Shown one piece after another: positions 54,214 through 63,926 of a stretch of DNA of 64,000 bases. The DNA is from Tridacna crocea (lineage: Eukaryota; Mollusca; Bivalvia; Cardiida; Cardiidae), in the NCBI GenBank assembly GCA_943736015.1, contig OX031063.1:31926172-31990171 (forward strand). Reading direction: 5' to 3'. The notes below the pieces were generated by a model. The model saw nothing but the letters and a program-made list of their open reading frames with translations, was not told the DNA's origin and searched no databases. Made by a program: the position numbers and the translations under genes. Position 1 is the stretch's first letter; each line of letters opens with the position of its first letter.

Positions 54214-56180
54214 AGCTGACCTTAGCACAAAGTGCTAAAGGTGAGCTATTGTGATCGCCCTATGTCCGTCGTCCGTCAACGATTTCTTTAAACATCTTCT
54301 TCTCCTAAACCGCTGGGCCAATCTTCATGAAGCAGGAATGTTCCTTGGGTGAAGCTCTACCAAAATTGTTCAAAAAATTTAATTCCACCCATAACTCTGG
54401 TTGCCATGGCAACAAAAAGAATGAAAAAAACCGAAATCTTTGAAAATCTTCTCCTCTGAAACTAGAAGGCTAAGAGCTTTGATATTTGGTATGTAGCATC
54501 TCCTAATGGACCTCTACCAAGTTTATTCAAATTATACCCCTGGGGTCAAAACTGGCCCCAACCCGGGGGTCACAAGTTTGAGCATAGGAACAAGGAAGGA
54601 AAACCTTAAAAATCTTCTCCTCTGACACTTGAAGGCGTAGAGCTTTGATATTTAGTATGTGGCATCTCCTAGTAGACCTCTACCAAGTTTGTTCAAATAT
54701 TGCCCCTGGGGTCAAAACTGGCCCTTCCCGGGGGGTCACAAGTTTGAGCATAGGAACAAAGAAGGAAAACTTTAAAAATCTTCTCCTCTGACACTTGAAG
54801 GCGTAGAGTTGATATTTAGTATGTTGCATCTCCTAGTGGACCTCTACCAAGTGTGTTCAAATATTGACCCTGGGGTCAAAACTGGTCCCACCCCGGGGGT
54901 CACAAGTTTGAGCATAGTAACAAAGAAGGAAAACTTTAAAAATCTTCTTCCCTTAAATTTTGTAGGTGAAGAGCTTTGATACTGGTATGTGGCATCTCTT
55001 AGTGGACCTCTACCAAGTTTGTTCAAATTATGCCCCTTGGGTCAAAACTGGCCCCACCCCAGGGGTCACAAATTTGAGCATAGTAACGAAGAAGGAAAAC
55101 TTTGAAATTCCTTTCCTCAGAAACTAGAAAGCGTAGAGCTTTGATATTTGGTCTCTTGCATCTCCTAGTGGACCTCTACCAAGTTTGTTCAAATTATGGC
55201 CAATGGGTCAAAACTGGCCACACCCCGGGGGTCACAAGTTTAAGCATAGGAACAAAGAAGGAAAACTTTAAAAATCTTCTTCCCAGAAACTAGAAAGCGT
55301 AGAGCTTTGATATTTAGTCTGTTGCATCTCCTAGTAGACCTCTACCTAGTTTGTTCAAATGATGCCCCTGGGGTCAAAACTGGTCCCACCCCGGGGGTCA
55401 CAAGTTTGAGCATAGGAACAAAGAAGAAAAACTTTAAAATTCTTCTCCTCAGAAATTAGAAGGCGTAGAGCTTTGATATTTGGTTTGTTGCATCTCCTAG
55501 TGGACCTCTACCAAGATTGTTCATTTTATGCCCTTGGGGTCAAAACTGGCCCTGCCCCGGGGGTCACGGGTTCGAACATAGCAACAAAGAAGGAAAACTT
55601 TAGAAATCTTCTTCTCTGAAACTTAAAGGTGCAGAGCTTTGATATTTGGTATGCAGAATCGTCTAGTGGACCTCTACCAAGTTTGGTCAAATGATGTCCC
55701 TGGCATCAAAACTGGCCCTGCCTTGGAGGTCACAGGTTGGAACATAGGCACAAAGACGGAAAATTTTAAATTTCTTTTTCTCTTAAACGGGAAGGTGTAG
55801 AGCTTTGATATTTGGTATGTAGTATCTTTGAGTGGACCTCTACCAAGTTTGTTCCAAGGATGCTGCTTTGGTCAAAACTGGCCCAGTCCCGGGGACCACA
55901 ATTTCGAACATAGGACAAAGAAGGAAAATTCAAAATTCTTCTTTGAAACTGGAAGGTGTAGAGCTTTGATATTTCATTGCCCTATGTCCGGCGTCTGTCG
56001 TCCGTCGTCCGTCAACAATTTCTTTAAACATCTTCTTCTCCTAACCCGCGGGGCCAATCTTGATGAAACTTGGCAAGGATGTTCCTTGGGTGAAGCTTTA
56101 CCAAAGTTGTTCGAAGAATTGAATTTCTCTCATAAGCTATAGTCTAAGGTGAGCGTTCCAGGGTCAATGGCCCTCTTGTT
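54214..56180 (+). mobile_element. Pearl/Helentron-like element with nine 166-bp core anchors
   Basis: The left arm begins AGCTGACCTTAGCAC with a GCAC-AAA-GTGC hairpin. The right arm repeats TTTCTTTAAACATCTTCTTC and ends GTCAATGGCCCTCTTGTT. GACCTCTACC anchors at 54509, 54675, 54839, 55005, 55171, 55337, 55503, 55669 and 55835 give periods of 166, 164 and then six of 166. Tandem cores between unique arms match the design of bivalve pearl elements, which are regarded as non-autonomous Helitron/Helentron relatives. No transposase or replication initiator ORF is present. Confidence 0.82.
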
Positions 56181-56205
56181 TTTTCATGAAAAAAACCTTC
56201 AATAG

Positions 56206-56379
56206 ACAAAGCTAATACAGAACAAGACGTAACTGTAGACGTTTGTGACAACGAAACACGTAAACAATTTGACAGTACGCAAGAACATGTTGAAGCCTAT
56301 CAAGATCACAAGCACGACTCACAACCAACAATGAATTTCTGTGACAGAGGCGGCGCCAGGCCAAAAGATGTAATTCAAG
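56206..56379 (+). CDS. Best single coding-like exon (unrecognised protein)
   Basis: An acceptor CCTTCAATAG and a donor (GTATCC) bound 174 nt that are open for 57 codons in one frame: KANTEQDVTVDVCDNETRKQ, FDSTQEHVEAYQDHKHDSQP, TMNFCDRGGARPKDVIQ. The composition is hydrophilic and balanced, unlike translated AT-rich repeat DNA, and the GC content is above the local background. It needs one base upstream and leaves one. There is no in-frame start before TMNF, so it is internal. No family was recognised. Its acceptor lies 25 bp after the end of the pearl-like element, whose T-rich terminus supplies the polypyrimidine tract. Confidence 0.5.
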
Positions 56380-57430
56380 GTATCCTCTTATTATACATGT
56401 ATCTTTGAGCTTAAAATTGGGTCATGCTCTGTTAAAAGAGGGCATAATGCATCTGCAAAAAGTTTCGACCTGTCAATCTGGGTAGTTCGCATAGGCTGAC
56501 ATGGACCGAACCTATTGCTATCTAAAGATTTTCTGCAGATCAGTTGACTATTACTCCTCAAAGTCTAATCAAGTCTAACCTTTGATACAGAATGGAGCCT
56601 ATCAGAGTATATCTTAATCACGCCAGGCTTAAACCTTTCGGTGCAAAAGTGGCTACAAAATCTTTACATGCATTTAAAGAAAAGCTTTACATGTATTACC
56701 ATTCCAAAGCGTATTCAGCGAAAATTCGCTGCCTTATGGTCTAAACAAAATTGCGTATGCTGACGAAATAGATATTCTTTTGTGAGTGCCCCAATTCAAT
56801 GAAGCTAGACATCACTGAGAAATGGCGTCACTTACACCTTGGTTAAACCTGCAGTTAGGTACAGTTATAAACTTGGTGTCATTGCGGTAAGGATCTGAGG
56901 TATTTCATTTAGATCTGGATTTAAACAACTTCTATTTTAGGTAAGTAACTATACATCTGAATAAATTTTTGGCACAAGTAAACGACCATTGGTTGCCTCA
57001 TACGACCATTAGGTTATCTTATGAATGTACTGTATCCCTGTATCAGTTTTCACACTTCACAATTCGCTTACCTGACGAAGGGGTTGCTCGTTTTTTTTTT
57101 TACATTTACAACAAATGATAAGTAGGCCTACTATTTGTAACTATATTCATTTATTTAGGAAAAAAAATATATCCATTTCTTCGGCTTTAATGATAACCAT
57201 GAAAGAAAACTACTACTGATATGGTACAGGCTTCCTTTATTCCTTGCAAAGAATTGTAGAATTAGAAAGTTACCAAAGGTTTGCCTGACTATCCCATTTG
57301 CTTTATGTTATTTTCAAATTCAAGAAACCTTTTTAGAATAAGACTAAAATTTTCCTAGGGATACTTGATGACTACGGACCATGAACTGCATGCATATAAT
57401 TATATTACAAGAGCTGACATCTCAGATTAA
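56380..57430. other. No firm gene; weak exon-like pieces
   Basis: A 24-codon open stretch reads IFFCECPNSMKLDITEKWRH near 56775-56850, and a GTAAGTAAC donor-like word lies at 56941. A minus-strand CGTCAGGTAAGCG donor word lies near 57071. None forms a convincing exon. Confidence 0.35.
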
Positions 57431-57437
57431 CTCTTAC

Positions 57438-57550
57438 CTTTCTTGTCGTTGTCTTTAGTTTGAATTGTTCCATTGGCTTTACCGACGTATATGACAAATG
57501 TTCGCGCGCATCTTACTGTGTCATGAATAGTGAATCGAAAATGGACCTAT
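57438..57550 (-). CDS. Candidate exon (unrecognised protein)
   Basis: On the minus strand an open frame reads HFRFTIHDTVRCARTFVIYV and GKANGTIQTKDNDKK, directly followed by a consensus donor GTAAGAGT. No start codon lies in the frame, so it would be internal, but no strong acceptor was seen. The donor overlaps a TTAACTCTTACC word resembling a MITE end, which weakens the case. No family was recognised. Confidence 0.25.
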
Positions 57551-57559
57551 GTATTTTTC

Positions 57560-58404
57560 GCACATAGTGATAGTAATACTATTGGTGCACTGAAATAAAC
57601 ACAATTTCTTTGGGTAGTATAAATAAAGAGAAAAAAAATGGTTCTATGAACTGTCACGGTCAGATTATCAAAATACTGTTGACAAGGCGTTATACACCGA
57701 ACAAGCAAACAAAAGCAGGAAATTGAAAACTGTGGAAGTATAGCTATTTCCACTTTGAAAATTATTGTAGGAAGAGGAGAAATCTCTTCTAATGGCCAAA
57801 TTTCTCATTTTTTCCCACTATGTCTGCTGAGCTTTACCCTTTTTCTTTTGTCCATAAAAAAAACTAACTTCCACATTGACCTTCACCCCAATTTACCAAC
57901 GAAATAAGCACGAAAAGGTATCATTTTTACTCAAGGTGTTTAGAATTATAGATACTGTAAGTGTGAAAACTTTGATAAAAATTTACCGATTAAAAGTATG
58001 TATTTATTAAAGATTAACCCTTATTCGACCAGGTTAACTCCATTTTTAAGTCAATGGTTGAGTTAACCCCATTTTTTAGTCAATGGTCTATGTAGAATTG
58101 TACATTTACCATCCTCAAAACAAGGCCTTTATGTGTTGTTGTGCAAAACTATAAGAATTTCATTAAAATGAGGTATATTTTTTTGTACCTTCTTTCGGTA
58201 ATTTTCCTTTCTAACTGACTATTAAAGAATAGGGTAATAATAGGGTAATAAATCTATTACAACTTATACGCTGAATTTGGAAATGTATTTACCATATTTT
58301 TTTTTTTTTTTTTTTTTTTTCCTGTACTCTAAGAGACATGATGAGCTTTGTATGTGCAAAGTTTGAAAATACTTGTTCGTTAGAAAAAAAATGTAATATA
58401 CGTC
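57560..58404. other. No gene; small tandem repeat and T-run
   Basis: A decayed MITE-like hairpin lies near 57760-57835 (GGAAGAGGAGAAATCTC). A two-unit repeat lies at 58031-58090 (GGTTAACTCCATTTTTAAGT / AGTTAACCCCATTTTTTAGT). A T-run lies at 58298-58320. The segment at 58336 repeats the fragment found at 23419. Confidence 0.5.
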
Positions 58405-58600
58405 GTTAACTCTTAACCAAACAAGCTCTTCACTATACTGAATTTGAAGCATCCATGAATGACAAATTCAAAATGGGAGAAAAGAGCTTTTCTGCTAGGG
58501 TATAAAAAACTGTAGGGAAAAAATGAGAAAATGCTGGTCATTTTCTCTTATTTCCCCAATGTTTTTAACTGTCTTGTTTGGGGTACTTATAACTTGGAAT
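58405..58600 (-). repeat. Decayed TTAA-hairpin MITE
   Basis: It begins GTTAACTCTTAACCAAACAA. The hairpin has collapsed to AATGCTGGTCATTTTCTC. Confidence 0.62.
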
Positions 58601-58961
58601 TGAGAAAAAAAAAAATTCAAACGCTATAATAATCTAACTGGATACTTCTAGCTGGTGGAAGAACACAGATAATGCGAATTGAAAGATCTTTACCTCGGAC
58701 AAAGTCACCCTGTTTAGGGCATAGATTGGTTACCTCCCTTGATACAGCAAAGTTGATATCTGTAAATATGTACAACGGCAATCCTTTCATAACAGAATAC
58801 TGAACATCCAGGATCTTAGATAATACTGCTCTTGACTTACACTGTACATATAGAATAGATTACGGGTGAGAAGAAGGATTTATACTACTCGAAATACAAT
58901 GATAGTAGCACCGGGCATTCTTACAAAAAAAAAAAACTTTGTTAAACAAATCTAACACAAG

Positions 58962-59507
58962 TTAAAGGTGGGTACTTAGAAATTTTACATCACACCAAAT
59001 CAAAAAATATATATATCACTGAAATTTATATGAAAAAACAATACAAATCATCAATAATTAAGAATCATAGAATTACCGGAAAAAAAATTTTGATAGCATT
59101 CCCTTAAAAGGCTACGTAGCCTCTTAAGCTATTTTTAGATTTCGCGCCAAAAATAAAAAATGCATTGTGGGAACGTTAAGTGACTGGCACGTGACTAATT
59201 ACGCTTAAATTCCATTACATAAAAAACATGTAATCATCTTTCATAATATCTTCTTCGGACGCTATGTTTGAAGCTTCGTCCGCGTATTTCCAATATGTAA
59301 ATGAACGAGTTGTTCATGTAAAAATAGAACGTGTTTCCCGTCGATGTCGACCTTGGCCGTAGTAAATCTCTAATTTCTCGTGTTGTCGGATGGTTTTCGA
59401 CTACTGGGGTTTTATGAATGACGATTTTAAGGCTTTGGGAGTATAAAGATGATACTTTTTGTATTTTTGTAAAATTTTAGTCCCAAATTCTGAAGGGCCA
59501 CCTTTAA
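58962..59507 (+). mobile_element. ~540-bp TTAA element, copy 2
   Basis: It starts TTAAAGGTGGGTA and ends GGCCACCTTTAA. It matches the copy at 25803 throughout with scattered substitutions (GGATGGTTTTCGACTACTGG occurs in both). It has no ORF of note. Confidence 0.85.
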
Positions 59508-60290
59508 ATAAATCTGGGAAAAAATCAAGACTGTAAGGTGCAGTTGATGCTAAGACTGAAAACAGAAATGGCGAATATTTTCAAGCTTTGTTGAATTAAT
59601 GCCACATTCGATCCCATTTACGTTGTCCACGAAAAGACGCATCAGTCAGCAAGTCATTTCAACAGTCATAGAACTGGCAGTTCTAAGACAACTAATCTTC
59701 TAAGACGATTACGATTATGATAAATGTAGGATTCAGTTTCCACCATGCCTTTAGCATATTTGTAGGAATTATTAGTAAAGGAGAAAGACTAACAGGAGGA
59801 GCAAGTCAGAAACAAAAAAAAGTTCATGGGCAAGACCCCAGCTGGTCTTTGAAAAAAAGTCTCTGACATTAATTGACTTGCTCAGTATAAACATTGATAG
59901 ACGCCGGGCTATCTCAAATGTTGGTTGAAAGTTGAATAAGTAACACCAAATTGACTGACCCGTGCTGGGTGAAACGCGGTTTAATATCTTTTGAAAAAAT
60001 ATCCAAGAAATATTGATCCAGGTTTGCTTGCGCAGGCTGACCTAGGGTGATCTTTTTTTTTTTTCATCTTGGTGAGTTTTATGTATGTCAAAGGATCAGT
60101 CTGTCTTAAGAGTCAGTCAGTTTTTAGACAAAATATATTCATGACCATCACAAGAAGGGATCATATGGGAATTCTGTACATCAATTAGATGAAAACAGAT
60201 CAACAAGAGTGGAAGTCAGTTTAAGTTGATGATTCAAAAATGATTGTATAACAAGCTACAAAGATCACTTTTTATACAGAAAATGTCATT
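59508..60290. other. No gene; nested foldback at 59796-59884
   Basis: AGCAAGTCA and TGACTTGCT enclose AAGACCCCAGCTGGTCTT, a second palindrome. The segment at 60030-60050 (GCTTGCGCAGGCTGACCTAG) resembles one arm of the palindrome at 60294. Confidence 0.5.
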
Positions 60291-60293
60291 AAA

Positions 60294-60360
60294 GCGAAAA
60301 GTGCCAACCCTGGTCAGCCTGCGCAATTTGCGCAGTCTGGCCAGGGTTGACACTTTTCGC
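60294..60360. repeat. GC-rich palindrome, 33-bp arms
   Basis: GCGAAAAGTGCCAACCCTGG and CCAGGGTTGACACTTTTCGC are outer arms. The inner arms are CCTGCGCAA and TTGCGCAGT around a single T. Three mismatches occur in 33 pairs. Similar palindromes are common dispersed repeats in bivalves. Confidence 0.88.
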
Positions 60361-60790
60361 GGTTCCCAGAATATCCCTTTTTGCGTGATGCGTCACAATT
60401 TTATATATCCATAATATGATGACTTGTGTGGTACAGTGCATCACGGAGAGGCATCGAACGGCCTTTTGTTAAGGCATGGCCCCTGTCCTTTATTTTTTTC
60501 TAAATTGCGTTTGAAATAAAATTCTAGCTATGGAGTTGACAGATTCTTGATCATGTGTTTTTTCGCTACTCAAATCCTGCGACCCTTTATTATTGGTTGA
60601 TCCTTCCAGGAAACCACGTACCTACAGCTTGAAATCAAGCTTTAGTTATGAGGTTTCTGAAGTAAATCGCCGATATGAAAGTGATTAGGTTAGATCATAT
60701 GATGTCGGATCCTTATCGTTACACGGATTGGCATCACGTGCAGTATAGTTTTGCTGTCAATGTTTAAGGTCTCGCGACCTTTTAGGCCCT

Positions 60791-61019
60791 TTAACCCGTT
60801 ACCACACAATCCATACTTTTGACGCCCCTGAGAAAGAAGCATCTATAAATCATTGCCGGAAAAGGAGCAAATGCTGGTAACCAGCATTTTCTCCTTTTCC
60901 CACAATGTTTTCTACCCTTCACAAAACAAATTTTAAATTTTTAGTCACTTTTATTTTGTTGTCTGAAAATGCTTTCGATTTGGACAAGCCTAAAATTTTG
61001 TCGTTTGGTAATGAGTTAA
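60791..61019 (+). repeat. TTAA-hairpin MITE
   Basis: It begins TTAACCCGTTACCACACAAT and ends GTTTGGTAATGAGTTAA. The hairpin AAATGCTGGTAACCAGCATT is intact. It is close to the family consensus. Confidence 0.93.
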
Positions 61020-61258
61020 AGATTATAAACTAAGATCCCTCTGAGTGTCCGTGCAGTTTGATCATGTGATACACGACACATCGTGACAGTGAATTAACTT
61101 CAGCACAACTATCGTATTTGGTCTCTTTACGATGGTAGCTGCAGTAGTTGCCTACATGATTTGCCTTGTACCTCGTAGTTAGTTTGTCCATCGTGCAGTT
61201 ATTATTTCAAACCGTCAGCAGGTTTTCGGGACAAAGCTTGATGAAAAAAAACTGTCTT

Positions 61259-61297
<39 letters not shown>

Positions 61298-61480
61298 AAC
61301 ACTGTTAATTTAATCATGAAGCATTTAATAGACTTAGCTTTATTCTGCAATATTCTTCATTATTTGTCTTAATTACGTAAAGCAAAGTTAAGAGAGAAAT
61401 ATATATCATCAAAATCAAGATGGTGAATTCAACTTTTCCATTAATTTGCACAAAGATAGGCGATAAAAACACTTTAAAGA
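61020..61480. other. No gene; (AG)n(ACAG)n microsatellite
   Basis: A compound microsatellite occupies 61259-61298. Nothing else was recognised. Confidence 0.6.
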
Positions 61481-61484
61481 TCAT

Positions 61485-61575
61485 GGATACGTTTTGACTT
61501 CATATTGGGTACGATCTGACTCCACTTGGGTACCTTATGACTTGGGTACGCTTTGCTTCGTGTACGTTTTGACTG
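61485..61575 (+). repeat. Spaced GGGTAC..TGACT words
   Basis: TACGTTTTGACT, GGGTACGATCTGACT, GGGTACCTTATGACT, GGGTACGCTTTG and TACGTTTTGACT occur within 90 bp. It is a short degenerate tandem motif of about 20 bp. Confidence 0.6.
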
Positions 61576-61638
61576 TAAACCGTAGGGCACCGAAGGACGA
61601 ATTTTCCCATATTGGGTGTTTTAGTTTGACCGTCAACA

Positions 61639-62049
61639 ATGTCATCGCCCCGCCCACGAATCTTCGCGCACCGCCATTTATTCTATCCAAAAGCAAAATA
61701 CATAGGTAGGATTTCCATGTCCAGGAAAGACAAAATAAGTTATTATAAAATGCTCGCTTTTCTATACTTTCTTCCCACGTCTACTCTGGATATTGAAACA
61801 ATGAAATTATGGCATTTAGCCAGTAGACTTCTAAAGTGGTGTTCACATGACATGATTTATTCAGATGCTACTTTCACTTTCCCTTTCGTTATATCAGGCT
61901 GTGATTATTATGGGAAACTCATTGACAAAAGAACAAGTAGATATAATTTTTGTTTTATTGCTGCGTTATTGGTCACTTTTTCGAGCAGTATTTACACATG
62001 CATTATGTTCATTCACGGGAATTTAACATTCTATAAAGTAAACAATTGA
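61639..62049 (+). CDS. 136-codon ORF, uncertain
   Basis: This is the longest ATG ORF in the window. It starts MSSPRPRIFAHRHLFYPKAK and has one predicted membrane segment (FCFIAALLVTFSSSIYTCIM) near residues 104-123. The upstream side is GC-richer and contains the GGGTAC-word repeat. No family, splice signals or codon-bias evidence was found. In AT-rich DNA of this length an ORF of this size can arise by chance. It ends just before the foldback element at 62061. Confidence 0.25.
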   Translation: MSSPRPRIFAHRHLFYPKAKYIGRISMSRKDKISYYKMLAFLYFLPTSTLDIETMKLWHLASRLLKWCSHDMIYSDATFTFPFVISGCDYYGKLIDKRTSRYNFCFIAALLVTFSSSIYTCIMFIHGNLTFYKVNN

Positions 62050-62060
62050 TAAAATATGAA

Positions 62061-62872
62061 ACACCCCCCCCTACCTTCAGTCTGAAGGTGTCTGCTCCGA
62101 TGCTATTTTTGTGACTGGTCTTCGCTAACACCTTCAGGCCAGCCATTCATTGAACCCGTATGGAAAAAATACGATTTTACCCGCATCTTTTCGAACGGCT
62201 CTATGCGACAGAATTTCAAATGACAACTAATAAAATTGGCATGGATTGTTAGATAAATGATTAATCTTTACAAAAAAACTAGTGTTAGTTCATATCCAAC
62301 TCTTACCTTTGTGCAAATCTGTACTTTTCAACGTAAATAATCGTTGACCTACTTCACCAGAAATCAAAACATGGTGATCTTTTCAATGCGCATGTCTTGG
62401 CAGAAATCGCAGTATCTCTGACACGCTACAGGATGGTTTAGTTGCGAATTTTGCTGTACACAAACACACCTTGATCGAACTTGGCTGTATAGGGTTAGGG
62501 AACCAGACTGTACAAATTTCAAATTCTGTTGAGTGCGCATGCCTGACTAACGGAAGTCGCCGTGTTAGTGGTTTACAAAATACGCTGGATTTATTTACGT
62601 TTGGAAAAAGGTAAATTCCCATTGATTTAATTGGTATTTTGCAGCATATTTTGTGTGCTCTTAAAGATTAATCATTTATCTAACGATCCATACCTATTTT
62701 ATTAGCTGTCATTGGAAATTTTGTCGCATTGAGCCGTTCGAAAAGATGCGGGTAACATTGTATTTTTTCCAGAAGGGTTTAATGAATGGCTGATATGAAG
62801 GGGAATGCGAAGACCAGTCACAAAAATAGCATCGGAGCAGACACCTTCAGACTGAAGGTAACCCCCCCCCCC
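62061..62872. mobile_element. Foldback element, ~210-bp terminal inverted repeats
   Basis: The left arm (62061-62270) and right arm (62662-62872) are inverted copies, for example CTCCGATGCTATTTTTGTGA against TCACAAAAATAGCATCGGAG. Each end carries ACCTTCAG.CTGAAGGT, itself a palindrome, next to a C-run. The 390-bp centre has no clear ORF. It is non-autonomous; the flanking duplication is unclear because of the C-runs. Confidence 0.88.
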
Positions 62873-62967
62873 ATATAGGGGAGTGTTTTTTTAAAAATAT
62901 TTTACCATATTTTTTTTTATTATAGAATGTCAAATTCCTGTAATTTTAAGGAAAAAGTACCTCTACA

Positions 62968-63100
62968 TTAACCCATTACCACACAATCCCTACTTTTGAC
63001 ACCCCTGAGAAAGAAACCTTTAGAAAACATTGTGGAAAAAGGAGAAAATGCTGGTAACCAGCATTTTCTCCTTTTTCCACAATGTTTTCTACCCTTTTGA
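62968..63100 (+). repeat. TTAA-hairpin MITE, 5' half, 35-bp perfect arms
   Basis: It begins TTAACCCATTACCACACAAT. The palindrome spans 63021-63091 with no mismatch in 35 pairs and a single central A (63056). The 3' part is missing. Confidence 0.92.
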
Positions 63101-63188
63101 GTCCTGCTTAGGGGGGAAAACAATTAAATCATCAGACAGACTGGTCCTTTGACCTGCAGATGATTTATCAACGGCAAAAAAGTTTTGG

Positions 63189-63231
63189 CCCAGGTCAACC
63201 TGTGCCTAATGGCTATGCAGGGTAACCTGGG
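63189..63231. repeat. CCCAGGTCAACCTG inverted repeat
   Basis: CCCAGGTCAACCTGTGC faces GCAGGGTAACCTGGG across a short loop. Confidence 0.55.
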
Positions 63232-63330
63232 TACATTTTTTTGCCGCACTCGGCCCTCTTTTCACGGAGTATGGCTCATTTATGATTTAACCCCTAAAGT
63301 ACCCTTCATGTCTGTAGAAGCCTTTGCCAC

Positions 63331-63389
63331 CAGTGTAGATCAAGATCAGACTGCTCAGAATGTGCAGTCTTATCCTTGATCTTCATTGT
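63331..63389. repeat. CAGTGTAGATC palindrome
   Basis: CAGTGTAGATCAAGATCAGA faces CAGTCTTATCCTTGATCTTC. It is the best-kept member of the small palindrome family in this window. Confidence 0.6.
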
Positions 63390-63461
63390 CCATTTTGGTG
63401 AGATATTCCGTGGCACTGCAATTATTTAGGTTTCATTTCAACACTGAAAATGCTTTTTGGT

Positions 63462-63678
63462 TTAACTCGGCCCTCTCAGACATAAAAGTTTTTGCACAAT
63501 CCTGAGTTTTAACTAGCAAAGGAAAAAGGACTTTACAAAAGAAGAAAATGCTGGTGACCATCATTTTATACTTTTCCTACAATGTTTTCTTTCCTTTCAG
63601 AGATGTTTTATGTTATACTCTTTCTGTTTGTCATCTACAAGAGCATTTACCCTTCTAAAATTTTGTTCTTTGGTTAAA
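63462..63678 (+). repeat. Decayed TTAA-hairpin MITE
   Basis: AGAAGAAAATGCTGGTGACC, CCTACAATGTTTTCTTTCC and TTTTGTTCTTTGGTTAA are present. It abuts the subfamily B copy through a shared TTAA. Confidence 0.7.
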
Positions 63679-63902
63679 CCTTTACTCCATAGATACTCGT
63701 TTCTACGCATTGCTTGTAGGAGCCTTTGGAAAACATTGTGGCAAAAGGAGAAATTGCTCGTGACGAGCAATTTCACCTTTTGTCACAATGTTTTCTATGC
63801 TATAAAAAGGCGTCCTATACACATAAAAAACGGCTTCATCCTTGCTGTTAATTAGGGTCAATTAGAGATACCACAGAAATGCCTTATGGGGTAAAAGGTT
63901 AA
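63674..63902 (+). repeat. MITE subfamily B
   Basis: It begins TTAAACCTTTACTCCATAGA and ends GGGGTAAAAGGTTAA, with hairpin centre TTGCTCGTGACGAGCAA. It shares its flanks with the copies at 20526 and 21024. Confidence 0.9.
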
Positions 63903-63926
63903 GTTACAGGATAAAAACTTAACCAA

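Noticed and set aside
55828-56142. 104-codon + strand ORF
   Set aside because: It runs through the right arm of the pearl-like element and reads repeat DNA.
1500-63100. Flip of the MITE central base as evidence of inversion
   Set aside because: Centre A or T (GGTAACC or GGTTACC) mostly follows the orientation of the element in the window; only one clear exception (20112) was seen.
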